A DNA stretch of 64,000 nucleotides from Leucobacter weissii (GTDB lineage Bacteria > Actinomycetota > Actinomycetes > Actinomycetales > Microbacteriaceae): positions 62,001 through 126,000 of the forward strand of contig NZ_JAGDYM010000011.1 of assembly GCF_017565745.1 (NCBI RefSeq), given 5' to 3'. This document shows positions 54,834-64,000 of the stretch, piece after piece. Every line of letters starts with the position of its first letter. Position 1 is the first letter of the stretch. The notes beneath the pieces are model-generated. The model searched no databases, was not told the origin of the DNA, and saw only the letters and a program-made list of their open reading frames with translations. The translations under genes were made by a program, and so were the position numbers.

Positions 54834-56948
54834 GTGGCACAAGACGTGCTCACCGACCTGAGCAAGGTCCGCAACATCGGCATCATGGCTCACATCGATG
54901 CCGGCAAGACCACCACGACCGAGCGCATCCTGTTCTACACGGGTGTGAACCACAAGCTGGGCGAGACCCACGACGGCGCGTCGACCACCGACTGGATGGA
55001 GCAGGAGAAGGAGCGCGGCATCACCATCACCAGCGCCGCGGTGACCTGCTTCTGGAACAAGAACCAGATCAACATCATCGACACTCCGGGTCACGTCGAC
55101 TTCACCGTCGAGGTGGAGCGCTCCCTGCGCGTGCTCGACGGCGCCGTCGCGGTGTTCGACGGCAAGGAGGGCGTGGAGCCCCAGTCCGAGACCGTGTGGC
55201 GTCAGGCCGACAAGTACGGCGTGCCCCGCATCTGCTTCGTCAACAAGATGGACAAGATGGGCGCCGACTTCTACTTCACGGTCGACACCATCGTAAACCG
55301 CCTCGGCGCGAAGCCGCTCGTGATGCAGCTGCCGATCGGCTCCGAGAGCGACTTCATCGGCGTGGTCGACCTGCTCTCGATGCAGGCCTTCGTCTGGGAG
55401 GGCGACGCCAAGGGCGATGTGACCCTCGGCGCGAACTACGAGATCCAGGAGATCCCGGCCGATCTGCAGGCCAAGGCCGAGGAGTACCGGGCGCAGCTGG
55501 TCGAGGCCGTCGCCGAGACCGACGACGCCCTGCTCGAGAAGTTCTTCGGCGGCGAGGAGATCTCGATCGACGAGCTCAAGGCCGGCATCCGCAAGCTCGT
55601 GGTGGGCAACGAGATCTACCCGGTGTTCTGCGGTTCGGCGTTCAAGAACCGCGGCATCCAGCCGATGCTCGACGCGGTCGTCGACTTCCTGCCGAACCCG
55701 CTCGACGTCGGCGCCATCGAGGCGCACGATCCGCGGGACGAGTCGGTCGTCATCGAGCGCAAGCCCTCGGCCGACGACCCCTTCGCCGCGCTCGCCTTCA
55801 AGGTCGCGGTGCACCCGTTCTTCGGCCGCCTCACCTATGTGCGCGTCTACTCGGGCCGTGCCGACTCCGGCGCCCAGGTCGTCAACTCGACCAAGGGGAG
55901 GAAGGAGCGCATCGGCAAGATCTTCCAGATGCACGCGAACAAGGAGAACCCGGTCGACGAGTTGACCGCGGGCAACATCTACGCGGTCATCGGCCTGAAG
56001 GACACGACGACCGGCGATACCCTCTCCGACCCCAACAATCAGGTCGTGCTCGAGTCGATGACCTTCCCGGAGCCCGTGATCGAGGTGGCGATCGAGCCCA
56101 AGACGAAGGGCGATCAGGAGAAGCTCTCCACCGCGATCCAGAAGCTCGCGGAGGAGGATCCCACCTTCCGCGTGAGCCTGAACGCGGAGACCGGGCAGAC
56201 CGTGATCGCGGGCATGGGCGAGCTGCACCTCGACATCCTCGTCGATCGCATGAAGCGCGAGTTCAAGGTCGAGGCGAACGTGGGCAAGCCCCAGGTCGCC
56301 TACCGCGAGACCATCCGCCGCCTGGTCGAGAAGCACGACTACACCCACAAGAAGCAGACCGGTGGATCCGGTCAGTTCGCCAAGGTGCAGATCGCGCTCG
56401 GCCCCCTCGACTCCGACAGCGAGGAGCTCTACGAGTTCGAGGACAAGGTCACCGGCGGCCGCGTGCCCCGCGAGTACATCCCCTCGGTCGACGCGGGCAT
56501 CCAGGACGCCATGCAGTACGGCATCCTGGCCGGCTTCCCCATGGTCGGCGTGAAGGCGACGCTGCTCGACGGCCAGTACCACGACGTCGACTCCTCCGAG
56601 ATGGCGTTCAAGATCGCCGGCTCGATGGCCTTCAAGGAGGCCGCGCGCAAGGCGAACCCCGTGCTGCTCGAGCCGATGATGGCCGTCGAGGTGCGCACGC
56701 CCGAGGAGTACATGGGCGACGTGATCGGCGACCTCAACAGCCGTCGCGGCCAGATTCAGAGCATGGAGGATGCGAGCGGCGTCAAGGTCGTCCGCGCGCT
56801 CGTCCCGCTCTCCGAGATGTTCGGGTACATCGGCGATCTCCGGTCGAAGACCAGCGGTCGCGCGGTGTTCTCGATGACCTTCGACTCCTACGCTGAGGTG
56901 CCGAAGGCCGTGGCCGATGAGATCGTTCAGAAGGCTCAGGGCGCCTAA
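54834..56948 (+). CDS. fusA: Elongation factor G
   Basis: 704-residue translocase GTPase. P-loop AHIDAGKT (near 19-26), DTPGHVDF and NKMDKMGAD give the G domain; the C-terminal [13 protein letters not shown] and [10 protein letters not shown] regions are standard. GTG start with GGAGGAG 6 nt upstream; longer in-frame readings would run into the hairpin and lack a Shine-Dalgarno sequence. Confidence 0.98.
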   Translation: MAQDVLTDLSKVRNIGIMAHIDAGKTTTTERILFYTGVNHKLGETHDGASTTDWMEQEKERGITITSAAVTCFWNKNQINIIDTPGHVDFTVEVERSLRVLDGAVAVFDGKEGVEPQSETVWRQADKYGVPRICFVNKMDKMGADFYFTVDTIVNRLGAKPLVMQLPIGSESDFIGVVDLLSMQAFVWEGDAKGDVTLGANYEIQEIPADLQAKAEEYRAQLVEAVAETDDALLEKFFGGEEISIDELKAGIRKLVVGNEIYPVFCGSAFKNRGIQPMLDAVVDFLPNPLDVGAIEAHDPRDESVVIERKPSADDPFAALAFKVAVHPFFGRLTYVRVYSGRADSGAQVVNSTKGRKERIGKIFQMHANKENPVDELTAGNIYAVIGLKDTTTGDTLSDPNNQVVLESMTFPEPVIEVAIEPKTKGDQEKLSTAIQKLAEEDPTFRVSLNAETGQTVIAGMGELHLDILVDRMKREFKVEANVGKPQVAYRETIRRLVEKHDYTHKKQTGGSGQFAKVQIALGPLDSDSEELYEFEDKVTGGRVPREYIPSVDAGIQDAMQYGILAGFPMVGVKATLLDGQYHDVDSSEMAFKIAGSMAFKEAARKANPVLLEPMMAVEVRTPEEYMGDVIGDLNSRRGQIQSMEDASGVKVVRALVPLSEMFGYIGDLRSKTSGRAVFSMTFDSYAEVPKAVADEIVQKAQGA

Positions 56949-57058
56949 GAAACGTCCGCTGGCCGGCGATCCTGAGCCTGTCGAGGGATCGTCTGCCGGC
57001 TCGGGTCGCACCCCGCGACGCGAGCAAGTAACATAGAGACACCAACCCCGTGCCCGTG

Positions 57059-57079
57059 CCCTCCGAGACCCTCGGAGGG
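57059..57079 (+). promoter_or_regulatory. Hairpin in the tuf leader
   Basis: CCCTCCGAG / CTCGGAGGG, 9-bp stem with a 3-nt loop, 32 nt before the tuf start. A TAACAT box at 57028-57033 upstream may provide a separate tuf promoter, in which case this hairpin is within its 5' leader. Confidence 0.5.
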
Positions 57080-57111
57080 AAGCGGCACTCGATGTCCTGA
57101 GGAGGACCACA

Positions 57112-58305
57112 GTGGCGAAGGCCAAGTTCGAGCGGACCAAGCCGCACGTAAACATCGGAACGATCGGCCACGTCGATCACGGTAAGACCACGCTTACCGC
57201 GGCGATCTCGAAGGTGCTGGCCGACAAGTACCCGTCGGACGTCAACGTCCAGCGCGACTTCGACACGATCGACTCGGCTCCCGAGGAGCGTCAGCGCGGC
57301 ATCACGATCAACATCTCGCACGTCGAGTACGAGACCGAGAAGCGCCACTACGCGCACGTCGATGCCCCGGGTCACGCGGACTACATCAAGAACATGATCA
57401 CCGGTGCCGCCCAGATGGACGGCGCGATCCTGGTGGTCGCCGCGACCGATGGTCTGATGGCCCAGTCGAAGGAGCACATCCTGCTCGCCAAGCAGGTCGG
57501 CGTGCCGTACCTCCTCGTCGCGCTCAACAAGACCGACCAGGTCGACGACGAGGAGATCCTCGAGCTCGTCGAGCTGGAGGTCCGCGAGGAGCTCTCGAAG
57601 CAGGGCTACCCCGGAGACGACGTGCCGGTGGTCCGCGTCTCGGGCTACGGCGCGCTGCAGGGCGAGGAGAAGTGGGTCGACTCGGTCCTCGAGCTCATCC
57701 AGGCCGTGGACGACAGCATCCCCGACCCGGTGCGCGACAAGGACAAGCCGTTCCTCATGCCCGTCGAGGACGTCTTCACGATCACCGGTCGCGGCACCGT
57801 CGTGACCGGTCGCGCCGAGCGCGGCACCCTCGCCATCAACAGCGAGGTCGAGATCGTGGGCCTGCGCCCGACGCAGAAGACCACGGTCACCGGCATCGAG
57901 ATGTTCCACAAGCAGCTCGACGAGGCCTGGGCCGGCGAGAACTGCGGTCTGCTGCTCCGCGGCACGAAGCGCGAGGACGTCGAGCGCGGACAGGTCGTCG
58001 TGCAGCCCGGCTCGATCACCCCGCACACCAAGTTCGAGGGCACCGCCTACATCCTGAAGAAGGAAGAGGGCGGCCGCCACAACCCGTTCGAGACGAACTA
58101 CCGTCCGCAGTTCTACTTCCGTACCACTGACGTGACCGGTGTGATCACGCTCCCCGAGGACAAGCCGATGGTCATGCCCGGCGACACCACCGACATGACG
58201 GTCGAGCTGATCCAGCCGATCGCCATGGAGGAGGGCCTCGGCTTCGCGATCCGTGAGGGCGGCCGCACCGTCGGCGCCGGCACGGTGACCAAGATCGTCG
58301 AGTAG
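57112..58305 (+). CDS. tuf: Elongation factor Tu
   Basis: 397-residue GTPase that brings aminoacyl-tRNA to the ribosome. GHVDHGKT (19-26), [26 protein letters not shown] and NKTDQVDD give the G domain; domains 2 and 3 are complete. GTG start after GAGGAGG. Followed by a 52-bp perfect palindrome. Confidence 0.98.
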   Translation: MAKAKFERTKPHVNIGTIGHVDHGKTTLTAAISKVLADKYPSDVNVQRDFDTIDSAPEERQRGITINISHVEYETEKRHYAHVDAPGHADYIKNMITGAAQMDGAILVVAATDGLMAQSKEHILLAKQVGVPYLLVALNKTDQVDDEEILELVELEVREELSKQGYPGDDVPVVRVSGYGALQGEEKWVDSVLELIQAVDDSIPDPVRDKDKPFLMPVEDVFTITGRGTVVTGRAERGTLAINSEVEIVGLRPTQKTTVTGIEMFHKQLDEAWAGENCGLLLRGTKREDVERGQVVVQPGSITPHTKFEGTAYILKKEEGGRHNPFETNYRPQFYFRTTDVTGVITLPEDKPMVMPGDTTDMTVELIQPIAMEEGLGFAIREGGRTVGAGTVTKIVE

Positions 58306-58313
58306 GTCTCAGC

Positions 58314-58365
58314 GACAGACGAGAGAACCCCCGGGAGCGCGCTCCCGGGGGTTCTCTCGTCTGTC
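58314..58365. terminator. 52-bp perfect palindrome after tuf
   Basis: Every base from 58314 to 58365 pairs about a centre at 58339/58340 (26-bp half-site; GACAGACGAGAGAACCCCCG begins the left half). In RNA this is a stem of about 24 bp with a tiny loop, 9 nt after the tuf stop. No U-run follows on either strand. It lies between convergent genes and could end transcription from both directions. Confidence 0.8.
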
Positions 58366-58418
58366 CTGTCGTCCTGCGCTCGCTTCGCGCGGGGTGACGG
58401 CGTGCGGGTCGTGCCCGA

Positions 58419-58634
58419 CTACTGATTCCCGACCTGCTTGTCGAGGTTGTCGCGGACGTCGCCGACCTGATCGGCGAACTTGTCGCCGGTGACCTTGTTG
58501 GCGAGGTTCGCGGCGCCGTCCAGGATCTTGTCGCTGATGTCCTCGGCCTGCTCGCTCTTCAGCGCGGCCTGGATCTTGTCGGCGTTGTCCTTCGCGAAGT
58601 CGCCGGCCTGCTTGGCCAGATCGTCGATTCCCAT
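58419..58634 (-). CDS. Small antitoxin-like protein (MT0933/Rv0909-like)
   Basis: 71-residue helical, highly charged protein. MGIDDLAKQAGDFAKDNADK and VTGDKFADQVGDVRDNLDKQVG resemble the MT0933-type antitoxin family, in which a short amphipathic helix pair is typical. A CsbD-like stress protein is an alternative reading. AAGGAG precedes the ATG. No toxin gene adjoins it: the neighbours are tuf and a glycan-biosynthesis gene. Confidence 0.75.
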   Translation of the reverse strand: MGIDDLAKQAGDFAKDNADKIQAALKSEQAEDISDKILDGAANLANKVTGDKFADQVGDVRDNLDKQVGNQ

Positions 58635-58820
58635 GTCGTCTCCTTGTGTCTCTGATGCGCCGCGATCGGCGCCCCCGGCAGTGCGCCGGGCGGCGCACGC
58701 TCCCATTATGACCCACCCGTTCGTCACCGCACCGCCCGGTTGAGCGGTCAATCCCAACTCGCGCCGGTATTCTCGAAGTACCGGACGATGTGCCCCGGAA
58801 TCAGAAGAAGGAGCCACGCA

Positions 58821-60617
58821 GTGCAGACCGCTGGCGCGAGACTCGCGCACTTCGCCCGCACCTACGGGCTGCTCTTCCTCTGCGACGCGCTGGCCTGGGC
58901 GGTCGGCATCCTCGCCGCCCTCGTGCTGCGCTTCGACTTCAACGTGATGCTCATCCACTGGGGATGGTCGCTCGCGCTCATCGGCGCGACGATGGTGCTG
59001 CAGCTCGTCGCGGGATGGTGCTTCTGGCTCTACCGCAATCGCTACGAGGTGGGCGGCTTCGACGAGGTGCGCGCGATCGTGTTCGACGTGACGGCGGTGA
59101 TGGCGGTGGCGTGGGGCCTCGCCTATCTGGTGGCGTACGGCAACGGCATCCCGCGCAGCACCATGATCATCGCCGCGCCGATCACCTTCACCCTCATGGC
59201 GGCCGTCCGCTACATCATGCGCCAGCGCTCGGAGCGACGGCTGAAGCCCGGGGGAGCGGCGGAGCGCGCGCTGCTCTACGGCGCGGGCTATCTGGGGAAT
59301 CAGACGGCGAAACGACTGCTGACCGATACGGCCTCCGACCTCCTCCCCGTCGGCTTCATCGACGACGACCCCCGGAAGAAGAACCTCGAAGTGCGAGGCG
59401 TCCGGGTGCTGGGCGGCCTCGACGATCTCTCGGACGTCGTGAAGCAGACCGGCGCCACCACCCTCATGGTGTGCATCGGGGACGCCGACGCCTCGCTGAT
59501 GCAGCGGGTCGACGCGATGGCGGACGAGCTCGGGATCTCGGTCATGGTGCTGCCCCCGCTCGATCAGATCCTGCACAACTCCTCGACGATCGCGGAGGTG
59601 CGCGAGCTCTCGATAGAGGACATCATCGGCCGCCACCCGGTGCGGCTCGAGACGGAGTCGATCGCCAAGTACCTGCAGGACCGCGTGGTCCTCGTCACGG
59701 GCGCCGGGGGGTCGATCGGAGAGGAGCTGAGCCGTCAGCTGGCCAGGTTCGCGCCGAAGGAGCTGATCCTGCTCGACCGCGACGAGACGGCGCTGCAGAG
59801 CGCGCAGCTGGCGATCAGCGGGCACGGACTGCTCGACACGCGGGACGTGGTGCTCGCCGACATCCGCGACGAGCAGGTCGTGCAGCAGATCTTCAGCGAG
59901 CGGAGGCCGGAGGTGGTGTTCCACGCCGCGGCGCTCAAGCACCTGCCGATGCTCGAGCAGTACCCCGACGAGGCCTGGAAGACGAACGTCCTCGGCACGC
60001 TGAACGTGCTGCGCGCCGCGCGCTCCGTCGGCGTCACGACCTTCGTCAACATCTCGACGGACAAGGCGGCGAACCCGACCAGCGTGCTCGGGCATTCGAA
60101 GCGGGTCGCGGAGAAGCTGACCGCGTGGATGGCCGAGCAGACTGGGCAGCACTACCTCTCCGTGCGGTTCGGGAACGTGATCGGGAGCCGGGGGTCCATG
60201 CTCCCGACGTTCCGCGCGCTGATCGAGGCCGGTGGCCCGGTCACCGTCACGCACCCCGAGGCGACGCGCTTCTTCATGACGATCCCGGAGGCCTGCCAGC
60301 TGGTGATCCAGGCCGGAGGCATCGGGCGTCCCGGCGAGGTGCTGATCCTCGACATGGGCGAGCCCGTGCAGATCCTGGACGTGGCGAAGCGCATGATCGC
60401 GCGGTCGGGCAAACCCATCGAGATCGTGTTCACGGGACTCCGGCACGGCGAGAAGCTGCACGAGGAGCTCGTCGGCGAGGGGGAGGGCGATGAGCGGCCG
60501 TTCCACCCGAAGATCTCGCACGCGCACGTCGACACGCTCAGCCCGGACGTGCTCGACCACGCGGGGTGGATCGCCCGGATGAGCCTCACCGAAGAAGCCG
60601 AGGAGCGGGTGCTGTGA
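58821..60617 (+). CDS. NDP-sugar 4,6-dehydratase, FlaA1/CapD/PglF family (membrane type)
   Basis: 598-residue enzyme. Four N-terminal transmembrane helices (about 13-35, 42-68, 77-100, 107-127) precede a CoA-binding-like domain (ALLYGAGYLGNQTAKRLL near 155) and the catalytic SDR domain (LVTGAGGSIGEELSRQ near 294). The active-site block STDKAANPTSVLGHSKRVAEK near 413 has the Thr-Asp-Lys motif of the 4,6-dehydratases that start diNAcBac or QuiNAc pathways. It would make a modified UDP-sugar for envelope glycans. AGAAGGAG precedes the GTG start. Confidence 0.92.
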   Translation: MQTAGARLAHFARTYGLLFLCDALAWAVGILAALVLRFDFNVMLIHWGWSLALIGATMVLQLVAGWCFWLYRNRYEVGGFDEVRAIVFDVTAVMAVAWGLAYLVAYGNGIPRSTMIIAAPITFTLMAAVRYIMRQRSERRLKPGGAAERALLYGAGYLGNQTAKRLLTDTASDLLPVGFIDDDPRKKNLEVRGVRVLGGLDDLSDVVKQTGATTLMVCIGDADASLMQRVDAMADELGISVMVLPPLDQILHNSSTIAEVRELSIEDIIGRHPVRLETESIAKYLQDRVVLVTGAGGSIGEELSRQLARFAPKELILLDRDETALQSAQLAISGHGLLDTRDVVLADIRDEQVVQQIFSERRPEVVFHAAALKHLPMLEQYPDEAWKTNVLGTLNVLRAARSVGVTTFVNISTDKAANPTSVLGHSKRVAEKLTAWMAEQTGQHYLSVRFGNVIGSRGSMLPTFRALIEAGGPVTVTHPEATRFFMTIPEACQLVIQAGGIGRPGEVLILDMGEPVQILDVAKRMIARSGKPIEIVFTGLRHGEKLHEELVGEGEGDERPFHPKISHAHVDTLSPDVLDHAGWIARMSLTEEAEERVL

Positions 60618-61801
60618 ACGCGCCGGTGCTCACCGCGTGCTCGGCCGAGCACGTCGGGCCCTGCAACGACAGCATCGGCGTTGAGCTGCTGCCGAGCCCG
60701 GAGACGCTGGCCCTCTGGGCTGCTCTCCTGCTGACGCTGGCGCTGAGCCTGCTGCTGCCGCTCGCGGTCAGACCGCTGCTGATCCGGCTCGGGATCGTGG
60801 ACGTGCCCAACGAGCGCTCCTCGCACGAGCGGCCCGTGCTGCGCGGGCTCGGCCTGGCGGTGCTCCTCGCGATGACGCTCGGCGGAGGGACGGCGTGCGC
60901 GCTCCTGTCGGCCGGGTCGGCGGACGGCGGCGGCCCGTGGGCCTCGGCTCGGGGCGCCGCCACTCTCGCGCTCGTCGTCGGCGGATTCCTCGCGAGCGGG
61001 CTGCTGGGGCTCGCCGAGGATCTGCGCGGCCTCAGCGTGCCCGTGCGCAGCGCGATCCTGCTCGCGATCGCCGCGGCGTCGGCGGGCGGGCTGCTCTGGA
61101 CCGTCCATGCCCAGGGGCAGGCGACCGTGATCTGGGTGCCGGGGATCCACGCGGGGCACTGGCCGGTCTGGATGCTGGTGCTGCTCGGCGTCTACGGGGT
61201 GCTCTTCATCTCGGGCTACATCAACGTGGCCAACTTCATGGACGGGCTGAACGGGATCAGCGGTTTCCACGGGGTCATCGCGGGGCTCACGTTCGCCGTC
61301 TCGGGCTGGTTCATGGGATACGCCTGGCTGTCGGCGGCCGGGCTCGCGATCGCCGCCGGGTTCGCGGGGTTCCTGCCCTGGAACCTCTCGAGGCCCGGTG
61401 CGTTCCTCGGCGATGTCGGGAGCTATCTGCTCGGCGGCTCGGTCGCCGTCACGAGCTTCGCCGCGTTCGTGAACGGCGTGCCCGTGCTCGCGACCATCGG
61501 CCCGATGGTCGTCTACTTCGGCGACGTCGCGGTGACCCTGGCGAAGCGGCTTCGGGCCGGGCGCAAGTGGGACGAGCCCCATAAGGAGCACGTCTACCAG
61601 CGCCTGCAGCAGCTGGGGCTCGGCCACGTCCAGGCCTCGGGCGTCGTGGCGCTCTTCACGCTCGCCGCGTCGGTTCTCGGCCTGCTCTCGTTCGCCGTGC
61701 CGTCGGTCTGGTGGCTGCTGCTGCTCGCGGCCGGGCTCGGCGTGCTGGTCCTCTATCTCTCGCTGCCCCGGATCCTGAGCCGACGGCGGCATTCGGTCTA
61801 G
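60614..61801 (+). CDS. Undecaprenyl-phosphate sugar-1-phosphate transferase (WecA/WbpL/MraY family)
   Basis: 395-residue polytopic membrane enzyme with about ten helices. NFMDGLNGISGFHG near residue 212 and FLGDVGSYLLGG near 262 are the Mg-dependent active-site motifs of polyprenyl-phosphate HexNAc-1-phosphate transferases. NERSSHERPVLRGLGLAV near 75 and the HKEHVYQRLQQLG segment near 322 are typical. It loads the first sugar, perhaps the one made by the preceding dehydratase, onto a lipid carrier. The GTG start overlaps the dehydratase stop by 4 nt. Confidence 0.92.
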   Translation: MNAPVLTACSAEHVGPCNDSIGVELLPSPETLALWAALLLTLALSLLLPLAVRPLLIRLGIVDVPNERSSHERPVLRGLGLAVLLAMTLGGGTACALLSAGSADGGGPWASARGAATLALVVGGFLASGLLGLAEDLRGLSVPVRSAILLAIAAASAGGLLWTVHAQGQATVIWVPGIHAGHWPVWMLVLLGVYGVLFISGYINVANFMDGLNGISGFHGVIAGLTFAVSGWFMGYAWLSAAGLAIAAGFAGFLPWNLSRPGAFLGDVGSYLLGGSVAVTSFAAFVNGVPVLATIGPMVVYFGDVAVTLAKRLRAGRKWDEPHKEHVYQRLQQLGLGHVQASGVVALFTLAASVLGLLSFAVPSVWWLLLLAAGLGVLVLYLSLPRILSRRRHSV

Positions 61802-61908
61802 CGACTCGGCGCGATGCCTCGGGGTCGCGGATTCTGTACTCGCCATCCGGAAGCGCTGAGTCGTGCAGGGGTGAAGAGTCTCGTACCCCGATCTGCTCAG
61901 CACTTGCG

Positions 61909-61949
61909 GCCCCGCTGTCCGAGTCCGTCTCGGGCTCGGACAGCGGGGC
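61909..61949 (+). terminator. Hairpin before the S10 operon
   Basis: 15-bp perfect stem (GCCCCGCTGTCCGAG and its complement at 61935-61949), 11-nt loop, about 107 nt after the WecA-like gene. No U-run. Likely ends the glycan-gene transcript before the S10 promoter. Confidence 0.6.
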
Positions 61950-61972
61950 GTTCGAAGAACGACACGCCCGGC

Positions 61973-62002
61973 TTGCACAAACACCGGAACATGTGTCAGA
62001 CT
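61973..62002 (+). promoter_or_regulatory. Possible S10 operon promoter
   Basis: TTGCAC (61973-61978), 18-nt spacer, CAGACT (61997-62002). It would give a leader of about 340 nt. The -10 departs from TANNNT at its first base, so the call is tentative. Confidence 0.4.
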
Positions 62003-62352
62003 ATTCAGGTTCAGAACTTTCCGCGTGTGCGGAAATCACTGCCAGGCTGTGCATAGTCACTCGGAACCGACCCCGGAGCTCTCCGGAGGGCGATCCGGAT
62101 CTCGATTAGGCCGCGGGCAGCGAACGCCCTCCCGCTCGACTTCACCGGCCCCGGCCGGTCGATGATCCGACAGGCTCCGGCCGGTCGGATGCTGCTGCGC
62201 GGGTTTTGACAGGTGAACAGAGACCCAGTGCGACGTGCGTCCGCGTGCGCGTGCCAGGGCGCTGATACGCAAGACGTCCAATGCCGGATTCCGGTCCTCG
62301 ACTCGCTCGGGGGACGGGACGAGGTACGACGCAACCAGAAAGAGAGAGTCCT

Positions 62353-62661
62353 ATGGCGGCGCAGAAGATCCGCATTCGACTGAAGTCGTACGATCACGAG
62401 GTCATCGACAACTCCGCACGCAAGATCGTTGACACGGTGACCCGCGCGGGCGCCTCCGTGATCGGCCCCGTGCCGCTCCCGACGGAGAAGAACGTGATCC
62501 CCGTGATCCGCTCTCCGCACAAGTACAAGGACAGCCGCGAGCACTTCGAGAAGCGCACGCACAAGCGTCTGATCGACATCGTCGATCCCACGCCCAAGGC
62601 CGTCGATTCGCTCATGCGCCTCGACCTGCCGGCAGACGTCAACATCGAGATCAAGCTGTAG
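62353..62661 (+). CDS. rpsJ: 30S ribosomal protein S10
   Basis: 102-residue protein that also acts in transcription antitermination as Nus[22 protein letters not shown] and the [19 protein letters not shown] segment are standard. The stretch before the ATG (GAAAGAGAGAG) is a weak Shine-Dalgarno sequence. First gene of the S10 operon. Confidence 0.98.
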   Translation: MAAQKIRIRLKSYDHEVIDNSARKIVDTVTRAGASVIGPVPLPTEKNVIPVIRSPHKYKDSREHFEKRTHKRLIDIVDPTPKAVDSLMRLDLPADVNIEIKL

Positions 62662-62671
62662 GGGGTCTCCG

Positions 62672-63328
62672 ATGTCGAAGAACGAACGCAACGTCAAGGG
62701 TCTCTTGGGCACCAAGCTCGGCATGACCCAGGTCTGGGACGAGAACGGCAAGGTCGTCCCCGTCACCGTGATCGAGGTGGCCCCCAACGTCGTCACCCAG
62801 ATCCGCACCGCCGAGACGGACGGCTACAGCGCCGTCCAGATCGCGGCCGGCTCGATCGACCCCCGCAAGGTGAACCAGCCCACCGCCGGTCACTTCGCGA
62901 AGGCGGGCGTCACCCCGCGCCGCCACCTCACCGAGGTCCGCACCGCCGACGCCCAGGGCTATGAGCTGGGCCAGGAGCTCACCGTCGACAGCACCTTCGA
63001 GGCCGGTCAGAAGGTCGACGTCGTGGGCACCTCGAAGGGCAAGGGCTTCGCCGGCACGATGAAGCGCCACAACTTCAAGGGCGTCTCCGCCTCGCACGGC
63101 GCGCACCGCAACCACCGCAAGCCCGGCTCGGTCGGCGGCGCCGCCACGCCCGGTCGCGTGTTCAAGGGCCAGCGCATGGCCGGCCGCATGGGCAACGACC
63201 GCGTGACCGTGCAGAACCTGGTCATCCAGGCCATCGACGCCGAGAAGGGTCTGCTGCTCGTCAAGGGCGCCGTCCCCGGCGGCCGCGGCCGTCTCGTATT
63301 CGTCCGCAACGCTGTGAAGGGGGCGTAG
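62672..63328 (+). CDS. rplC: 50S ribosomal protein L3
   Basis: 218-residue ribosomal protein near the peptidyl-transferase centre. [15 protein letters not shown] at the start and the [16 protein letters not shown] loop in the middle are typical. It begins 10 nt after rpsJ. Confidence 0.98.
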   Translation: MSKNERNVKGLLGTKLGMTQVWDENGKVVPVTVIEVAPNVVTQIRTAETDGYSAVQIAAGSIDPRKVNQPTAGHFAKAGVTPRRHLTEVRTADAQGYELGQELTVDSTFEAGQKVDVVGTSKGKGFAGTMKRHNFKGVSASHGAHRNHRKPGSVGGAATPGRVFKGQRMAGRMGNDRVTVQNLVIQAIDAEKGLLLVKGAVPGGRGRLVFVRNAVKGA

Positions 63329-63331
63329 CCC

Positions 63332-64000
63332 ATGGCAACCGCAACCAAGCCCGAGGTCGGGGCGCTCGACGTCACCGACGCCAAGGGGAAGAAGGTCGGC
63401 AGCGTCGAGCTGCCCGCCGAGCTCTTCGCCGCCGAGACCAATGTGCCGCTCATCCACCAGGTGGTCACGGCGCAGCTCGCCGCCGCCCGCCAGGGCACGC
63501 ACAAGACCAAGACCCGCGGCGAGGTCAGCGGCTCCGGCGTGAAGCCCTTCAAGCAGAAGGGCACGGGCCGAGCCCGTCAGGGATCGATCCGTCAGCCCGA
63601 GCACCGCGGCGGCGGGATCGTCCACGGCCCGGTGCCGCGCGACTACTCGCAGCGCACGCCGAAGAAGATGATCGCCGCGGCTCTGCGCGGACTCCTCTCG
63701 GACCGTGTGCGCGGCGACCGCGTGCACGTGATCGACTCCTTCGGCATCGACGACAAGCCCAGCACGAAGGCCGCCCGCGAGATCCTGAGGAGCCTCGCCC
63801 CGGGCAACCGCGTGCTCGTCGTGCTCGACCGCGAGGACGAGGTCAGCCTCCTCAGCCTGCGCAACCTGCAGAAGGTGCACGTGCTGTTCCAGGACCAGCT
63901 GAACGCCTACGACGTGGTCGTCAGCGACGACCTCGTGTTCACCAAGGACGCCTTCGACGCCTTCGTCGCCGATCGCGCAGCCGCCGACGCCGCGAAGGAG
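63332..64000 (+). CDS. rplD: 50S ribosomal protein L4, cut by the window end
   Basis: First 223 codons of L4, with the 3' end beyond the window. [25 protein letters not shown] near residue 70 is the long extension that lines the exit tunnel. In E. coli L4 is the autoregulator of this operon. AAGGGGG precedes the ATG 3 nt after rplC. Confidence 0.97.
   Translation, partial: MATATKPEVGALDVTDAKGKKVGSVELPAELFAAETNVPLIHQVVTAQLAAARQGTHKTKTRGEVSGSGVKPFKQKGTGRARQGSIRQPEHRGGGIVHGPVPRDYSQRTPKKMIAAALRGLLSDRVRGDRVHVIDSFGIDDKPSTKAAREILRSLAPGNRVLVVLDREDEVSLLSLRNLQKVHVLFQDQLNAYDVVVSDDLVFTKDAFDAFVADRAAADAAKE

Larger units (their letters stand above)
61802..62352 (+). other. Intergenic region with terminator and S10 leader
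   Basis: 551 nt without a convincing gene. Contents in order: about 107 nt with no motif recognised; a strong hairpin (61909-61949); a promoter (61973-62002); a small hairpin TTTCCGC/GCGGAAA (62018-62035); a partially repeated CCGGCCGGTCG motif (62151 and 62178 areas); a TTGACA at 62206-62211 without a matching -10; and a purine-rich stretch just before rpsJ. An S10 (L4-regulated) leader might be expected here, but no known fold was identified. Confidence 0.5.

Noticed and set aside
61802-61908. Possible tRNA or small RNA upstream of the 61909 hairpin
   Set aside because: No cloverleaf, no TTCGANNC T-loop and no CCA-compatible acceptor stem could be drawn.
62206-62234. TTGACA as a second S10 promoter
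   Set aside because: No TANNNT at 16-19 nt spacing (the sequence there is TGCGAC).

Overview
The window is chromosomal DNA from a high-GC Gram-positive bacterium, almost certainly an actinomycete. The evidence is strong G/C bias at third codon positions, many GTG and TTG starts, a mycothiol toolkit (mycothiol S-conjugate amidase, CGYC mycoredoxin, actinobacterial inositol-phosphate synthase), DUF4307 and DUF4916 proteins, an Rv1086-type prenyl diphosphate synthase, and the rpoB-rpoC / rpsL-rpsG-fusA-tuf / rpsJ-rplC-rplD order. A member of the Microbacteriaceae is my best guess; the genus cannot be fixed from sequence alone.

Layout. 1-3446: polyamine-type ABC importer (potA 3' end, potB, potC, potD), translationally coupled, facing mutY. 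4509-7326: truB, two small membrane proteins and ribF. 7446-7538: an unusual block of G/C homopolymer runs, next to a 1504-residue secreted protein (7579-12093, minus strand) that joins a phosphodiester glycosidase domain, a calcineurin-like phosphatase, a collagen-like tract and Ig-like domains. 12367-27405: mostly conserved housekeeping genes (SNF2 helicase, phosphofructokinase, mycoredoxin, AI-2E-type permease, threonine deaminase, greA, DUF4307, mca, recQ, TrhA/hemolysin III, prenyl transferase, ino1, inositol-phosphatase-like, DUF4916).

27418-41654 is an accessory catabolic island. A FadR-type GntR regulator, cupin, beta-hydroxyacid dehydrogenase and metallo-beta-lactamase-fold lactonase run leftwards. 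An NDMA-type alcohol dehydrogenase, a complete sugar-type ABC importer, a GlcG/HbpS protein, SDR, aldehyde dehydrogenase, second beta-hydroxyacid dehydrogenase, carboxymuconolactone-decarboxylase-like protein and SMP-30 lactonase run rightwards. The divergent intergenic region has two copies of a TGTCRGACRA palindrome that fit FadR-family operators; one sits on the predicted -10 of the rightward operon. The gene set suggests uptake and stepwise oxidation of a small hydroxylated compound through aldehyde, acid, lactone and hydroxyacid stages. The substrate is unknown, and this is the best candidate in the window for an undescribed pathway.

41691-64000 returns to core genes: SprT-like protease, spermidine-synthase-like protein, LapA-like protein, rpoB-rpoC (with Asn at the position of E. 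coli His526 in the rifampicin pocket), three uncharacterised coupled genes, the str operon, an orphan antitoxin-like protein, two cell-envelope glycan genes lying between the str and S10 operons, and the start of the S10 operon (rpsJ, rplC, rplD cut by the window end).

Regulatory texture. Several genes have a TANNNT -10 box only 6-7 nt before the start codon, which predicts leaderless mRNAs (truB, the 5930 gene, the 16059 permease, trhA, uppS). Large perfect hairpins without U-runs follow rpoC and tuf. No tRNA, rRNA, CRISPR array, insertion sequence or prophage was seen.
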